A DNA stretch of 64,000 nt from Marivita sp051859345 (GTDB taxonomy: Bacteria > Pseudomonadota > Alphaproteobacteria > Rhodobacterales > Rhodobacteraceae), in contig NZ_JBHYFV010000005.1 of assembly GCF_051859345.1 (NCBI RefSeq), forward strand, positions 1-64,000. Direction: 5' to 3'. Positions 52,167-61,046 of this stretch are shown here, piece by piece. Under the pieces are notes generated by a model. That model was not told the DNA's origin and searched no databases. It was given only the letters and a program-made list of their open reading frames with translations. A program made the position numbers and the translations under genes. Positions within the stretch are counted from its first letter, which is position 1. Every line of letters begins with the position of its first letter.

Positions 52167-54362
52167 ATGCAGGATTATGCGCGCTCCGAGCGCGGACAGC
52201 AGTCGTCTAAGATCGAAGACGATGAAATTGATCTCTTGCAACTGTTTGGCACGCTATGGCGTGGCAAGTGGATCATTATTCTTTGTGCGATGATCGCTGT
52301 GCTTGTGGGTGGCTATTATGCCTATGGCGTGGCGGTTCCAAAGTACTCCGCAACCACGACGCTTGCGCTACAGATTCGCGGCTCGCAGATCGTTGACATC
52401 GAGAGTGTCATGTCGGGCGTATCGTCGGATGACGCTTCATTGAACACTGAAATTGAAGTCATAAAGTCGCGAAAGCTAGGCGAACAGTTGGTCACTCGAT
52501 TGTCACTGACTGAAGATCCTGAATTTAATCCGACGATTGACGACGGCTCCGTGAACTTCCTTGAACTGGCGTTGAGCCAGTGGTTTGATGTCGATCTAGC
52601 CGCGGGTGAAAAGGTCACAAGAGAACTCCTTGACCGATGGCTCGGTATATCTTTGCCTGCTGATGAGGCACTTTCAGAGCGTCAGGTGTTCGACAAGACC
52701 GTCGACAATGTGATGGAAGTGATCACCGCGACTTTGCAACGCAATACATTCGTCTTTTCGGTGTCAGCCAAGAGCACAGACCCTCAAAAATCTGTTCGCA
52801 TGGCTAACACGCTGGCCGAGATCTATATCGCCGACCAGATCGCAGTGAAATTCGAGGCAACCGAGAATGCAGTTACATGGCTCTCCGAGAGGGTCACTGA
52901 CTTGGAAGTTGAGCTCAAGACACGCGAAGATGAAATCAAGGAACTGAGAGCGGGATCAAGTCTCGTCACTCCCGAGTCGTTGGCTGCCCTGAATCAACAG
53001 GCAAATGACATGTCGGATCGACTCGTGGATTTGCGAGCGTTGGCGCAGGGCGCAGAAGCGCGGTTGGGAGCGCTCCAACAATTGCAAGCTTCCGGCGACG
53101 TGGACGCGATGCAGGCCACCTTTTCCGATCCGGTTCTGCGACGCCTCTACAATGATCTCGCGAGTGGCGGACAGCAAACTCGGGATCTCTTTGACGACAG
53201 GTTTTCGCTTCTTATCCAAAGAGAAGCCAATGACACGCAACGCGCTGTTGCTCAGGCGGTATCTCTCGAAACCTCATATGAAAACCTGCAGGAAGAGATT
53301 GCCTTAAAAACCCAGGATTTGGTTGAGGTCCAACAGGCTGAACGTGAGGTTCAAGCAACCCGCGTCCTCTACGAGACTTTTCTTGCACGTTTGAAAGAGA
53401 CAACCGTTCAGCGCGGACTTCAGGAAGCGGATGCCCGAGTTCTGTCTCCTTCGATCAATGGGCAATATGTGGAACCCAGAAAATCGAGAATCCTTGCCTT
53501 GTCTCTTATTCTGGGTGGCATGATTGGTGTCGCAATCGTCCTGTTGCAACAGTTCTTGCACAACGGATTCCGGACAGCAGAGGACCTTGAACGTCATACC
53601 GGTATTAGTGTGATGGGTCAGATTCCACGCATTCCGATTTCAAAGCGCGAAAGCTTGGTTCCATATCTCAAGAGTAAACCGACCTCGGCTGCATCCGAAG
53701 CGATACGGAACCTTAGAACGTCTGTCTTGCTGTCCAACATTGATTCTCCGCCAAAGGTGATCATGTCGACGTCTTCGATTCCGGGTGAAGGCAAGACAAC
53801 CCAGGCGATTTCCTTGGCAACGAACTTTGCGGGGCTTGGGAAAAGTGTGCTTCTGATCGAATGTGATATCCGCCGGCGCACATTTACTCGTTACTTTAAA
53901 AATGTGCCAGATGGGGGGATTGTGACCGCTTTGGCGCGGGAGCGCCCGTTGAATGAGATTGTTTTTCACGATCCTGAATTAGACGTCGATGTGCTTATGG
54001 GCGAAAAGAGCGCTGTTAACGCAGCTGACCTGTTCAGTTCGGATCGGTTCCACGAGTTTATCCGCAATGCTCGGAATTCCTATGACATCGTGCTCATCGA
54101 CACACCGCCCGTCCTTGTTGTCCCGGATGCGCGGGTCATCGGTCAATCAGTAGATGCGATTTTGTATTCAGTGGCTTGGGACAGAACGGCAAAGGGCCAG
54201 ATTGACGAGGGTATTCGCCAATTGGCGACAGCCAAACTCAAAATCACGGGCTTTGTTCTCTCGCAGATCGACCCTAAGGGAATGGCGCGATATGGATACG
54301 GCGGTCGATACAGCGCGTATGGAGCCTATGCCAAGTATGGTAAACACTATTACGACACATAA
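52167..54362 (+). CDS. polysaccharide co-polymerase / tyrosine autokinase (Wzc-like)
   Basis: Inner-membrane PCP-2a protein of 731 residues that controls chain length and export. Order: N-terminal Wzz domain with a first membrane helix (WIIILCAMIAVLVGGYYAYG, about residues 36-55), a periplasmic coiled-coil region, a second helix (ILALSLILGGMIGVAIVLL), then a cytoplasmic BY-kinase with Walker A IPGEGKTT (K543), Walker A' LLIECDIRRR and Walker B VLIDTPPV. The C-terminal tail has eight tyrosines in about 25 residues, the autophosphorylation cluster. ATG 52167 is used; TTG 52164 is adjacent. Confidence 0.95.
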   Translation: MQDYARSERGQQSSKIEDDEIDLLQLFGTLWRGKWIIILCAMIAVLVGGYYAYGVAVPKYSATTTLALQIRGSQIVDIESVMSGVSSDDASLNTEIEVIKSRKLGEQLVTRLSLTEDPEFNPTIDDGSVNFLELALSQWFDVDLAAGEKVTRELLDRWLGISLPADEALSERQVFDKTVDNVMEVITATLQRNTFVFSVSAKSTDPQKSVRMANTLAEIYIADQIAVKFEATENAVTWLSERVTDLEVELKTREDEIKELRAGSSLVTPESLAALNQQANDMSDRLVDLRALAQGAEARLGALQQLQASGDVDAMQATFSDPVLRRLYNDLASGGQQTRDLFDDRFSLLIQREANDTQRAVAQAVSLETSYENLQEEIALKTQDLVEVQQAEREVQATRVLYETFLARLKETTVQRGLQEADARVLSPSINGQYVEPRKSRILALSLILGGMIGVAIVLLQQFLHNGFRTAEDLERHTGISVMGQIPRIPISKRESLVPYLKSKPTSAASEAIRNLRTSVLLSNIDSPPKVIMSTSSIPGEGKTTQAISLATNFAGLGKSVLLIECDIRRRTFTRYFKNVPDGGIVTALARERPLNEIVFHDPELDVDVLMGEKSAVNAADLFSSDRFHEFIRNARNSYDIVLIDTPPVLVVPDARVIGQSVDAILYSVAWDRTAKGQIDEGIRQLATAKLKITGFVLSQIDPKGMARYGYGGRYSAYGAYAKYGKHYYDT

Positions 54363-54388
54363 AAAACCGGACCATGGATAGCCCGGTT
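54361..54388 (-). terminator. terminator of the Wza-like gene
   Basis: On the minus strand AACCGG and CCGGTT form a six-base stem with a long loop, followed by TTTTTT. It lies 20 bases beyond the stop of the Wza-like gene, between convergent operons. The stem is short, so the support is moderate. Confidence 0.45.
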
Positions 54389-54407
54389 CTTTAGTATGGG
54401 TCGTGAG

Positions 54408-55781
54408 TTAGTTTCCAGCAGCGCGAGCAGTATTAACTGCTGCACCAACCAACCCAAAGGTCTGTTGCAGTGACCTGCCCCATTTGGTTACCGGCTGTTC
54501 CTCAATGAAGATGATGTCGTCAGGACGCATTTCCATACGCGCCGCAAGCGTGAGGTTAACCGCGTTGGTCGCGTCCAGATGCCAAGCAGTCACGGCACCG
54601 AACTCAGCCGGATTGTTGGAGGCACGCAGAACATAGATATGTCGCGAACTCCCCGTGGCATTGTTGTAGCCGCCGCTGTCGTAAAGCGCATCTGCCAGAG
54701 TTGCGGTTTGACCAAAAGGCAATGCAAATCGGCTCTGTTGCGCCACTTCGCCGGTCAGGTACACGTAATCCCGCTCAACAGCGCCATATTGATCGAGCGC
54801 TTCAAAGTTTGTCCGCTGTTCACCTAGTGCGGCCCGCCGCAAAGAGACTTCCGTTTCGAGTTCTGCCAGGGCTTGAGCGCGCGCTTGGGTGCGTTGTGCA
54901 ATCACGTCCAACCGTTGCTGATAGAAAGCCAGTGCTTGCTGGAGATCATAAGTGGTATCCACATAGACCGCGTCTCCGTCCAGCAAAACGCGACGCTGTA
55001 GGGCGGGATCTTCAAAGTAATCCTTTACCGGAATCTGATAGAGCGTTCCGCTTCGATAAATCCGAATGGACCCGAATTCATCGTTCGCAAGTTGAATACC
55101 ACCTGCCGATGTCAGTGCCTCTCCGAGAGTGAGGGGCTTCAAAGTGATCGGGATCAATGTCGAATTTCCGACAGCACCCCCAATTGCAACACGCTGTGAA
55201 TTGAAGTCAGACACTTCAAGGCTGAATGCGGGGTCGATCTGATTGCGGACGAGCACCTCGAAGATGCGGGCTTCGGCCTCTTCGACCGTCAAACCGGCAA
55301 TGTCGATCTGGCCGATTTCGGGAATGGCAATACGCCCATCATCGCGAACGGTGTATCCCTGACGACGGTTTTGCGCTGCAAGCAGACCACTCAGTTCCTC
55401 TACAGTGGAGCCGACGGACTTGGTCGCCAGAAGCACCACGTCGCCCACACCAATGCGGTAGGTCTGAGGCAAGATTTGGGGCGGCGGACGCAGTTGAAGC
55501 GCGCCGCGCGTCTCTTCTGGAACAAATGGTTCTTCCGGAAGAGGACCACCAAATCGCAAGGAACCTCCACCAGCCGTTTGATAAAACGCGGCTGGCAGGC
55601 GTTTTGGTGAATAGGCTGATTGGTTCGCGGCCAAAACGCTTTGCGCTGTTAGCGGAATTTCACGAACCGCAACACCAGCAGACGCCTCTTTGACGGAGGG
55701 ACTATGATACGTGATGCCGCAGCCTGCTGTTACCAAAGCTGTGCTTAACAGGGCGATGCCCATATATTTGCGGCTTTTCAT
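54408..55781 (-). CDS. polysaccharide export lipoprotein (Wza-like)
   Basis: Outer-membrane polysaccharide export (OPX) protein of 457 residues. The lipoprotein signal ends VTAGC with Cys21. The Poly_export domain begins YRIGVGDVVLLATK and contains VRDDGRIAIPEIGQIDIAGLTVEEAE; SLBB-like segments follow (VAIGGAVGNSTLIPITLKPL and VYLTGEVAQQSRFALPFG). A coiled-coil insertion (about residues 285-335) separates them. It is the last gene of yjbH-yjbF-wza, 47 bases after yjbF, and is convergent with the Wzc kinase that would dock to it. Confidence 0.92.
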   Translation of the reverse strand: MKSRKYMGIALLSTALVTAGCGITYHSPSVKEASAGVAVREIPLTAQSVLAANQSAYSPKRLPAAFYQTAGGGSLRFGGPLPEEPFVPEETRGALQLRPPPQILPQTYRIGVGDVVLLATKSVGSTVEELSGLLAAQNRRQGYTVRDDGRIAIPEIGQIDIAGLTVEEAEARIFEVLVRNQIDPAFSLEVSDFNSQRVAIGGAVGNSTLIPITLKPLTLGEALTSAGGIQLANDEFGSIRIYRSGTLYQIPVKDYFEDPALQRRVLLDGDAVYVDTTYDLQQALAFYQQRLDVIAQRTQARAQALAELETEVSLRRAALGEQRTNFEALDQYGAVERDYVYLTGEVAQQSRFALPFGQTATLADALYDSGGYNNATGSSRHIYVLRASNNPAEFGAVTAWHLDATNAVNLTLAARMEMRPDDIIFIEEQPVTKWGRSLQQTFGLVGAAVNTARAAGN

Positions 55782-55828
55782 ACTCGTCCCTCAATTACGA
55801 TTCGGCATAGACCTGCGATGAGCAAAAC

Positions 55829-56422
55829 CTAGCGGATCACCCGCTCCGTTTCCATGTAACCAACATTCGGCGACACCCATTGGCGTGATTTAAGCATCAC
55901 TCCGTTGCCATTTCGCCAGTATACGTTCTCAATTTCCCGTTCGTCGTTCACGCAGGTTTCGGTGATGCGTGTCGCAGACAAAGCGCGATCCCCAATGGTA
56001 ATGCGGTCTGTTTGCAAATCTGTCCGACGGCATTGGAAGGTAATGAAATAGCTTTGATATTCGCCGTTCATATAGCCATTGATGCGGGGGGCCCAGCTTG
56101 CCGCGCCACCTTGTGCCGCGAAAATAGAGTGCTCCGCGTCTGCACCCATTAGGTCGTCCCCCAGCCCTCTTGTCGATACGACAATGCCCTGATCAAACGA
56201 AAAGGAGGCATTGTCTGGCGTTCGCCAAGTCACAACATTTCCAATACGAGATGCCTGCACGGCATAGTTCTGTGCACGCAACGCCGGAACGGTGACCAAC
56301 ATCGCCTCTGTCTCTGCTGGCTCAACAAGGATCTGCGGACCGCCAAACCCCACCAGTGACGTCAATTGGGCGCATCCGGAAACCAGTGTTACCGCCAAGA
56401 GTGTGAGAACAACGCGCCTCAT
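55829..56422 (-). CDS. YjbF/GfcB family lipoprotein
   Basis: Exported lipoprotein of 197 residues (MRRVVLTLLAVTLVSGC, lipidated Cys17). The body, with VVTWRTPDNASFSFDQGIVVSTRGLGDDL and NGYMNGEYQSYFITFQC, matches the YjbF/GfcB family, which belongs to group 4 capsule and YjbEFGH exopolysaccharide systems. ATG 56422 overlaps the yjbH stop (ATGA); an upstream ATG at 56440 is less likely because the shorter form begins with a proper signal peptide. Confidence 0.9.
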   Translation of the reverse strand: MRRVVLTLLAVTLVSGCAQLTSLVGFGGPQILVEPAETEAMLVTVPALRAQNYAVQASRIGNVVTWRTPDNASFSFDQGIVVSTRGLGDDLMGADAEHSIFAAQGGAASWAPRINGYMNGEYQSYFITFQCRRTDLQTDRITIGDRALSATRITETCVNDEREIENVYWRNGNGVMLKSRQWVSPNVGYMETERVIR

Positions 56423-58518
56423 TTCCAGAAACGGCCCCAACCGTCATCAAGCTTGGGCGTGTGTAACTCCCGAACTGTTTCATACAGGCGATCCGACACG
56501 TTCAGTCGCGCACCGCCATCCCTCTGGACCGGACGCATGACATAGCCAAGTTTGTCTGTATTCGGCTGGCCAGTGACCGTGCTGATCGGGATTTCGAAAC
56601 GCAAACCCTTGTCGAACGACCCTTCGCCAAAATCGTCGAAGCTGACATCGGTGAAGGTCGCAAAAGCACCGACTTTCCAGCCGTTCTTGAACTCGCGATC
56701 AAGTGTAAGAGTCGTGCCCCAGTCACCAGCAAGGTAACGTCCGACATCAACTTGGGAATGGAATCCATTGCCCATATCCCAATAGCCGGAGACATGTCCG
56801 GTCGCGACTTCGTAGTCGCGGAACCCGAAAAGCTGATCAAAGTCGCGTTGCTTGACGTAATTGAACTCGGCTCCAACTGCGAATTGGCTGTCGACAGGTT
56901 TCCAAAGCAATTCAGTCGAAATGCCGCCGAACATCGGTTCAAGATAACCGGCGGAAACACGTCCATAAAGGTCTTCGCCGGGTTTGAAGTAATAGGCACC
57001 AACCAACTCAGTGATCGCAGGATCGCCTTCGCGCTCGTATATGTTGAAATCCGACCGGACCTTTTCCAGCACCGAAGTCGATTCCCGCGTGCTTTCATCC
57101 AGATTGCCCAAGAGCTTCTTGCGCACTGCACCACGAATTTCAAATCCAGGAGCGGGTTGATACTGTGCGGCAAGCTCGAGTCCGACATCAATGCGGACCG
57201 GATCGTCCGGATCAAAAAGGCTGGGTGACAGATAGGGGCGCAGTTGCCAGTCAAACTGCGGGTAACGACCGGCAACAGGTGTCAGGGGACCTGAGTCAGA
57301 CTCGAAAGTCGCACGTGCAAATGTACGCCAGCTGTTGTCATAGTCGTATTGCAATTCTTCCAGATCGCCCCGGTCAAGAGTGACCGCAGCCCCGGTAATG
57401 CCTTTGACAACAGGGACAATGGTGAAGGTATCGACACCAGTTGGAACTGAATTGGTCAGCGCGCGGGCCGTTCGACCGATCACTTGAGCGGTGTTCGGAT
57501 ACGTATTGTTTTCGACCTCAACCCGGACAGATCGACCAGAAGCCGAGAAACCATGCAAGGTCAATCCGGACTGTGCCAACGCCGCCTGCACCGAGTTCTG
57601 AACTCGGGTTTCACCGACGGATTCTACGCTCCAGCCAAGAGATTCGGCGCTTCTGCGCGGCAAGACCGGCATTGGAGCGCGATCATATCCAGGGCCTCCA
57701 CGAGGTGATTTCGGGTTGGTGGCAAAGGTCGCCTGAACACCGATCTCTGATCCGTATAGGTAATGTGCGCCAAAAGTGATCCCGGGCCGATACTGGTATG
57801 AGACACCAAAATTGTAAGGCGATTTACGCTCGAACGCGCTGCCATCTTCATCCGGATACGCGTCGGACGAGTATTCCGCAGTAAACGCAAGCTTCTCGGT
57901 TGCCTGCCATTCGATCCCGCCAAAGAATGCGGCATCGCCTCTGAAGAACTGGTCCGTATCTACCGTACCGCCTAGACCGACGTCATTGCGTGGCCGCGTC
58001 TTCAAAGAGTCGCTGAAAACTCCCAACGGATTGTCAAAGCCGCCGACACCCGCGAGACGACCCCAGCCAAGACCGCCGGTGACCCGGACCCCGTTTCCGA
58101 TTGTCTTGGTCGCAACGAGGTACTCAGAAGAGTAAATACCGGTCCCAAGGAAGTCGTTCAGACCGACAGCGACGGCCGGACGCCATGTGTCCGGGTTTTC
58201 ATCAATCAGTCGATACTGAAGCGAAAAGCTGCGATCGAAGAGCTCTGAGCCCTCGCGACGAAAGTTGTTGATGTTGGAGTACCGAAAGCTACCGGACAGA
58301 CGTGGTGTAACCTGAAATGTGATCGTATTGCGCGTCTGATTTTTGAAGTAGCTGGACGTGAACGCAAGCTCCGCGTCCGGCCTGCTGAGCGCCGACGGCA
58401 TGTCGATCAGCCCAGGATAACCATAGGTATTATAGCTGGAAAAAGGGTCAGCCGATGACTGCCCCAAAAACAACCCGAGGGCTGAAACCCCGATTATGCT
58501 TTTTCTTATAACTCTCAC
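56419..58518 (-). CDS. YjbH/GfcD family outer-membrane exopolysaccharide protein
   Basis: Large beta-barrel-type protein of 699 residues, the length of E. coli YjbH (about 698). After the signal peptide it begins DPFSSYNTYGYPGLIDMPSA, the family's N-terminal signature, and the C-terminal half contains alternating strand patterns ending at GRFWK. The start chosen is GTG 58518, with GGAGG five bases upstream and a basic signal-peptide N-terminus (MRVIRKSIIG); ATG 58539 would put seven extra residues before it. YjbH proteins are implicated in polysaccharide secretion or modification. It is the first gene of its operon. Confidence 0.92.
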   Translation of the reverse strand: MRVIRKSIIGVSALGLFLGQSSADPFSSYNTYGYPGLIDMPSALSRPDAELAFTSSYFKNQTRNTITFQVTPRLSGSFRYSNINNFRREGSELFDRSFSLQYRLIDENPDTWRPAVAVGLNDFLGTGIYSSEYLVATKTIGNGVRVTGGLGWGRLAGVGGFDNPLGVFSDSLKTRPRNDVGLGGTVDTDQFFRGDAAFFGGIEWQATEKLAFTAEYSSDAYPDEDGSAFERKSPYNFGVSYQYRPGITFGAHYLYGSEIGVQATFATNPKSPRGGPGYDRAPMPVLPRRSAESLGWSVESVGETRVQNSVQAALAQSGLTLHGFSASGRSVRVEVENNTYPNTAQVIGRTARALTNSVPTGVDTFTIVPVVKGITGAAVTLDRGDLEELQYDYDNSWRTFARATFESDSGPLTPVAGRYPQFDWQLRPYLSPSLFDPDDPVRIDVGLELAAQYQPAPGFEIRGAVRKKLLGNLDESTRESTSVLEKVRSDFNIYEREGDPAITELVGAYYFKPGEDLYGRVSAGYLEPMFGGISTELLWKPVDSQFAVGAEFNYVKQRDFDQLFGFRDYEVATGHVSGYWDMGNGFHSQVDVGRYLAGDWGTTLTLDREFKNGWKVGAFATFTDVSFDDFGEGSFDKGLRFEIPISTVTGQPNTDKLGYVMRPVQRDGGARLNVSDRLYETVRELHTPKLDDGWGRFWK

Positions 58519-58569
58519 GTCTGCCTCCGAAGAGACCATGATATTTTAGCGTTCATGTGCCTCTGCTAA

Positions 58570-58588
58570 CCTGTTTACCCAAAACAGG
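58570..58588. promoter_or_regulatory. inverted repeat upstream of yjbH
   Basis: CCTGTTT (58570-58576) and AAACAGG (58582-58588) form a seven-base inverted repeat with a five-base centre, about 52 bases upstream of the yjbH start. It is operator-like and different from the repeats before the sugar transferase. Confidence 0.35.
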
Positions 58589-58776
58589 CGGACAATCCAT
58601 GATTTTTGAAAATGTTGCCATGACCGCTACGCTGCGTTGCATTGGGGTCACGGGTTCAACTTCAGATCGCTGCAATTGAAAGAAAAAGCGGGCGTTTTGA
58701 ACAAGGATCAGGCTTTGATCCTCTGCGGCTTTACCACGTTCGGTTATGGCTCAAGCCGCAGATCGATTAAAGAAAG

Positions 58777-60264
58777 TCATGCTGCATCTTTGCGCGGTGG
58801 GTGCAACAATGCATCAATGGACTTGCCCCAGCTGGACAGATCGTATCGGCGTACAGCGGTTTGCATCGCCTTCATGCGATCCCGACGTTCGGTTTCAGAC
58901 ATGTCCAATGCCTGACCGATTGCGACGTCCATGGATCGCGCCGAGAACGGGTTGGTGGCAACCGCTGCACCCAGTTCGACGGCCGCGCCAGCGAACTCGG
59001 AAAGAACCAACGCCCCGTCGCCATCGACACGGGAGGCAATGAATTCCTTGGCGACGAGGTTCATGCCGTCTGCCAAAGGTGTGATCCACGCAACCGATGC
59101 GGCTTGGTAGTAGGCAATGAGATCCTTAAATGGAATCGCGCGAGATACGAGCGTGATGGGCTGCCAATCCAATGATCCGAAGCGACCGTTGATGCGACCT
59201 GCGGCCTCTTCGATGGCGGACTGGATTTCGCCATAGGCGGCCATGTCCCGATTTGCGCTGACCGATACGTGCATCAGTTGAACCTGACCGCGCAATTCAG
59301 GGCGTTCTTCAAGAACCCGTTCAAATGATTCCAGCTGTTCGATGCCGCCCTTTGTATAATCGGTGCGACCGACGGACAGGATCAGTTTTCGATCACCCAG
59401 ATCGGTGCGCAATGCTTTGACGCGCTGCTGCGTGGCCTCTTCGCGCGCACGGGCTTGGATGTATTCGACATCCACACCAACTGGCGCGACGCTTAGATTA
59501 ACGTCGCCGAACGGACCATTGAGGATTGTTGGAACACGCCTTTCCGTCAATGCGGTGCCTTCGGCGATCAAATCGTCTGGCACATTTGCGCGGTCGGTGA
59601 CTTCGACATCCATCAGGCTTTGTACGACGGCAGCGAAATTCGTCGCATAGCGTGGAATGTGAAAGCCGACGCTGTCGCAGGCCATCAGACTTTCGATGAT
59701 TTCCTTGCGCCACGGCAGCACGTTGAACATATCGGGTGCCGGAAACGGTGTGTGGTGGAAAAAGGCGATCTTCACGTCAGGTCGCATCTGACGGAGATAG
59801 CCCGGGACCAGCCAAAGGTTGTAATCATGCACCCAGACCAACGCACCGTCAGCGGCCTCGGCAGCCGCGGCTTCGGCAAAGCGCCAGTTCACTTCGCGGA
59901 AATTGGGCCAATCCACCGGGTCATAATTGTAGCGATCCTTGAAGCTGTGAAGGATCGGCCAGAATGCTTCTTTAGAGGTGACGTGATAAAACTCGTGGAC
60001 CTGCCTCTGGGTCAGCGGCAATCGCGACACTGAATAACTGCCAAAACTGTCATCAACCTCGATTTGTCGGTCCCAACCGGGCTCGTTTGAATCGTCAGCC
60101 AGTTTCCAGGCGACCCATGCCCCATGGTCCACCTTGCCGAAAAAGCTCTTCAGAGTTGGCACAATGCCGTTCGGGCTTTTGTTCTCGCGCAGGACGGTTT
60201 TGCCATTCTCTTCTACCTCTTCGTACGGTTGACGGTGGTAAACGATCACAAGATCAGATGGCAT
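58777..60264 (-). CDS. ggpS: glucosylglycerol-phosphate synthase
   Basis: GT20-family enzyme of 495 residues that transfers glucose, usually from ADP-glucose, to glycerol-3-phosphate, the committed step to the compatible solute glucosylglycerol. The N-terminus LVIVYHRQPYEEVEENGKTV followed by KSPNGIVPTLKSFF closely resembles cyanobacterial GgpS rather than trehalose synthase OtsA. Other GT20 blocks are WVHDYNLWLVPGYLRQ, FFHHTPFPAPDMFNVLPWR, SVGRTDYTKG and ITPLADGMNLVAKEF. The start overlaps the phosphatase stop by one base. OtsA activity is the less likely alternative. Confidence 0.88.
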   Translation of the reverse strand: MPSDLVIVYHRQPYEEVEENGKTVLRENKSPNGIVPTLKSFFGKVDHGAWVAWKLADDSNEPGWDRQIEVDDSFGSYSVSRLPLTQRQVHEFYHVTSKEAFWPILHSFKDRYNYDPVDWPNFREVNWRFAEAAAAEAADGALVWVHDYNLWLVPGYLRQMRPDVKIAFFHHTPFPAPDMFNVLPWRKEIIESLMACDSVGFHIPRYATNFAAVVQSLMDVEVTDRANVPDDLIAEGTALTERRVPTILNGPFGDVNLSVAPVGVDVEYIQARAREEATQQRVKALRTDLGDRKLILSVGRTDYTKGGIEQLESFERVLEERPELRGQVQLMHVSVSANRDMAAYGEIQSAIEEAAGRINGRFGSLDWQPITLVSRAIPFKDLIAYYQAASVAWITPLADGMNLVAKEFIASRVDGDGALVLSEFAGAAVELGAAVATNPFSARSMDVAIGQALDMSETERRDRMKAMQTAVRRYDLSSWGKSIDALLHPPRKDAA

Positions 60265-61046
60265 CAGGAACTCCTTGGAGTTGGATGAAGGTTGAAGGCC
60301 ATGATGGCCTCTAGAATGCCCGCAGCGCCTTCGCCGCGCGCGCGATGAATTTTGGGTGACTCGGGAAGATTGTCGTAAAGGGCTTGCTCTGATCCACCAA
60401 CTGCGACCGCATGCAGATCTGCCGTCAACATCGACAAGTCATTGAGCGTATCGCCCGCGGTCAGGACGCGGTCGGGTGCGATTCCCAAAGTCTTGAGCAG
60501 GCGATGCAGGGTGGGGCCCTTCGAGACGCCTTGCGGCAAGACGTCCACGAACCGATTGTCGGACACGAGGACATCAACATCCAGTGCGCGCACCGGATCA
60601 AGGTCGGCGATATTGAAGCCGTCGATTGAGATGTTATAGCTTAACCGATGCCGGAACGGTGTGTCTTGGAGTGTCAGGCCATCCACTTTGGCCATCAGGT
60701 CACGAACCATCATGGCTTTGCCAACCCAAGCATTGGCGATATGCGCTTCCAACTCGGGAACCGGCAGGACCATTCCCGGGGAATAGACTTGTGCAATTGT
60801 GGTTCCGACATCAGCGATGACATATTCCGGCATCGGCACACCAAACGTATCGCAATGATCGTGGATGAATTCCGGGTGCCGCCCCGTCACAAAGATCAGG
60901 CCAATTGTTTCGCGATTGTCTTCGATCCAGTTATAAAGCTCTTCCCGCGCTTCGGCCGTGCCACCAAGGAATGTGCCGTCGAGATCAGTGGCAAGGACAA
61001 ACGCTTTTTCTCCGATAGGCGGCTGAATTGGGGCATGAATGGTCAT
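60264..61046 (-). CDS. HAD-IIB phosphatase, probable glucosylglycerol-3-phosphatase
   Basis: Haloacid-dehalogenase superfamily hydrolase, subfamily IIB, 260 residues. Motif I is ATDLDGTFLGG with nucleophile D21 and D23, motif II FVTGRH, and motif IV GDTLNDLSML with the metal-binding aspartates. Related proteins act on sucrose- or mannosylglycerate-type phosphates. Lying between gpsA and ggpS, and coupled to both by ATGA and TGATG overlaps, it most likely dephosphorylates glucosylglycerol-3-phosphate. It is not closely similar to the cyanobacterial phosphatase as far as I can judge. Confidence 0.85.
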   Translation of the reverse strand: MTIHAPIQPPIGEKAFVLATDLDGTFLGGTAEAREELYNWIEDNRETIGLIFVTGRHPEFIHDHCDTFGVPMPEYVIADVGTTIAQVYSPGMVLPVPELEAHIANAWVGKAMMVRDLMAKVDGLTLQDTPFRHRLSYNISIDGFNIADLDPVRALDVDVLVSDNRFVDVLPQGVSKGPTLHRLLKTLGIAPDRVLTAGDTLNDLSMLTADLHAVAVGGSEQALYDNLPESPKIHRARGEGAAGILEAIMAFNLHPTPRSS

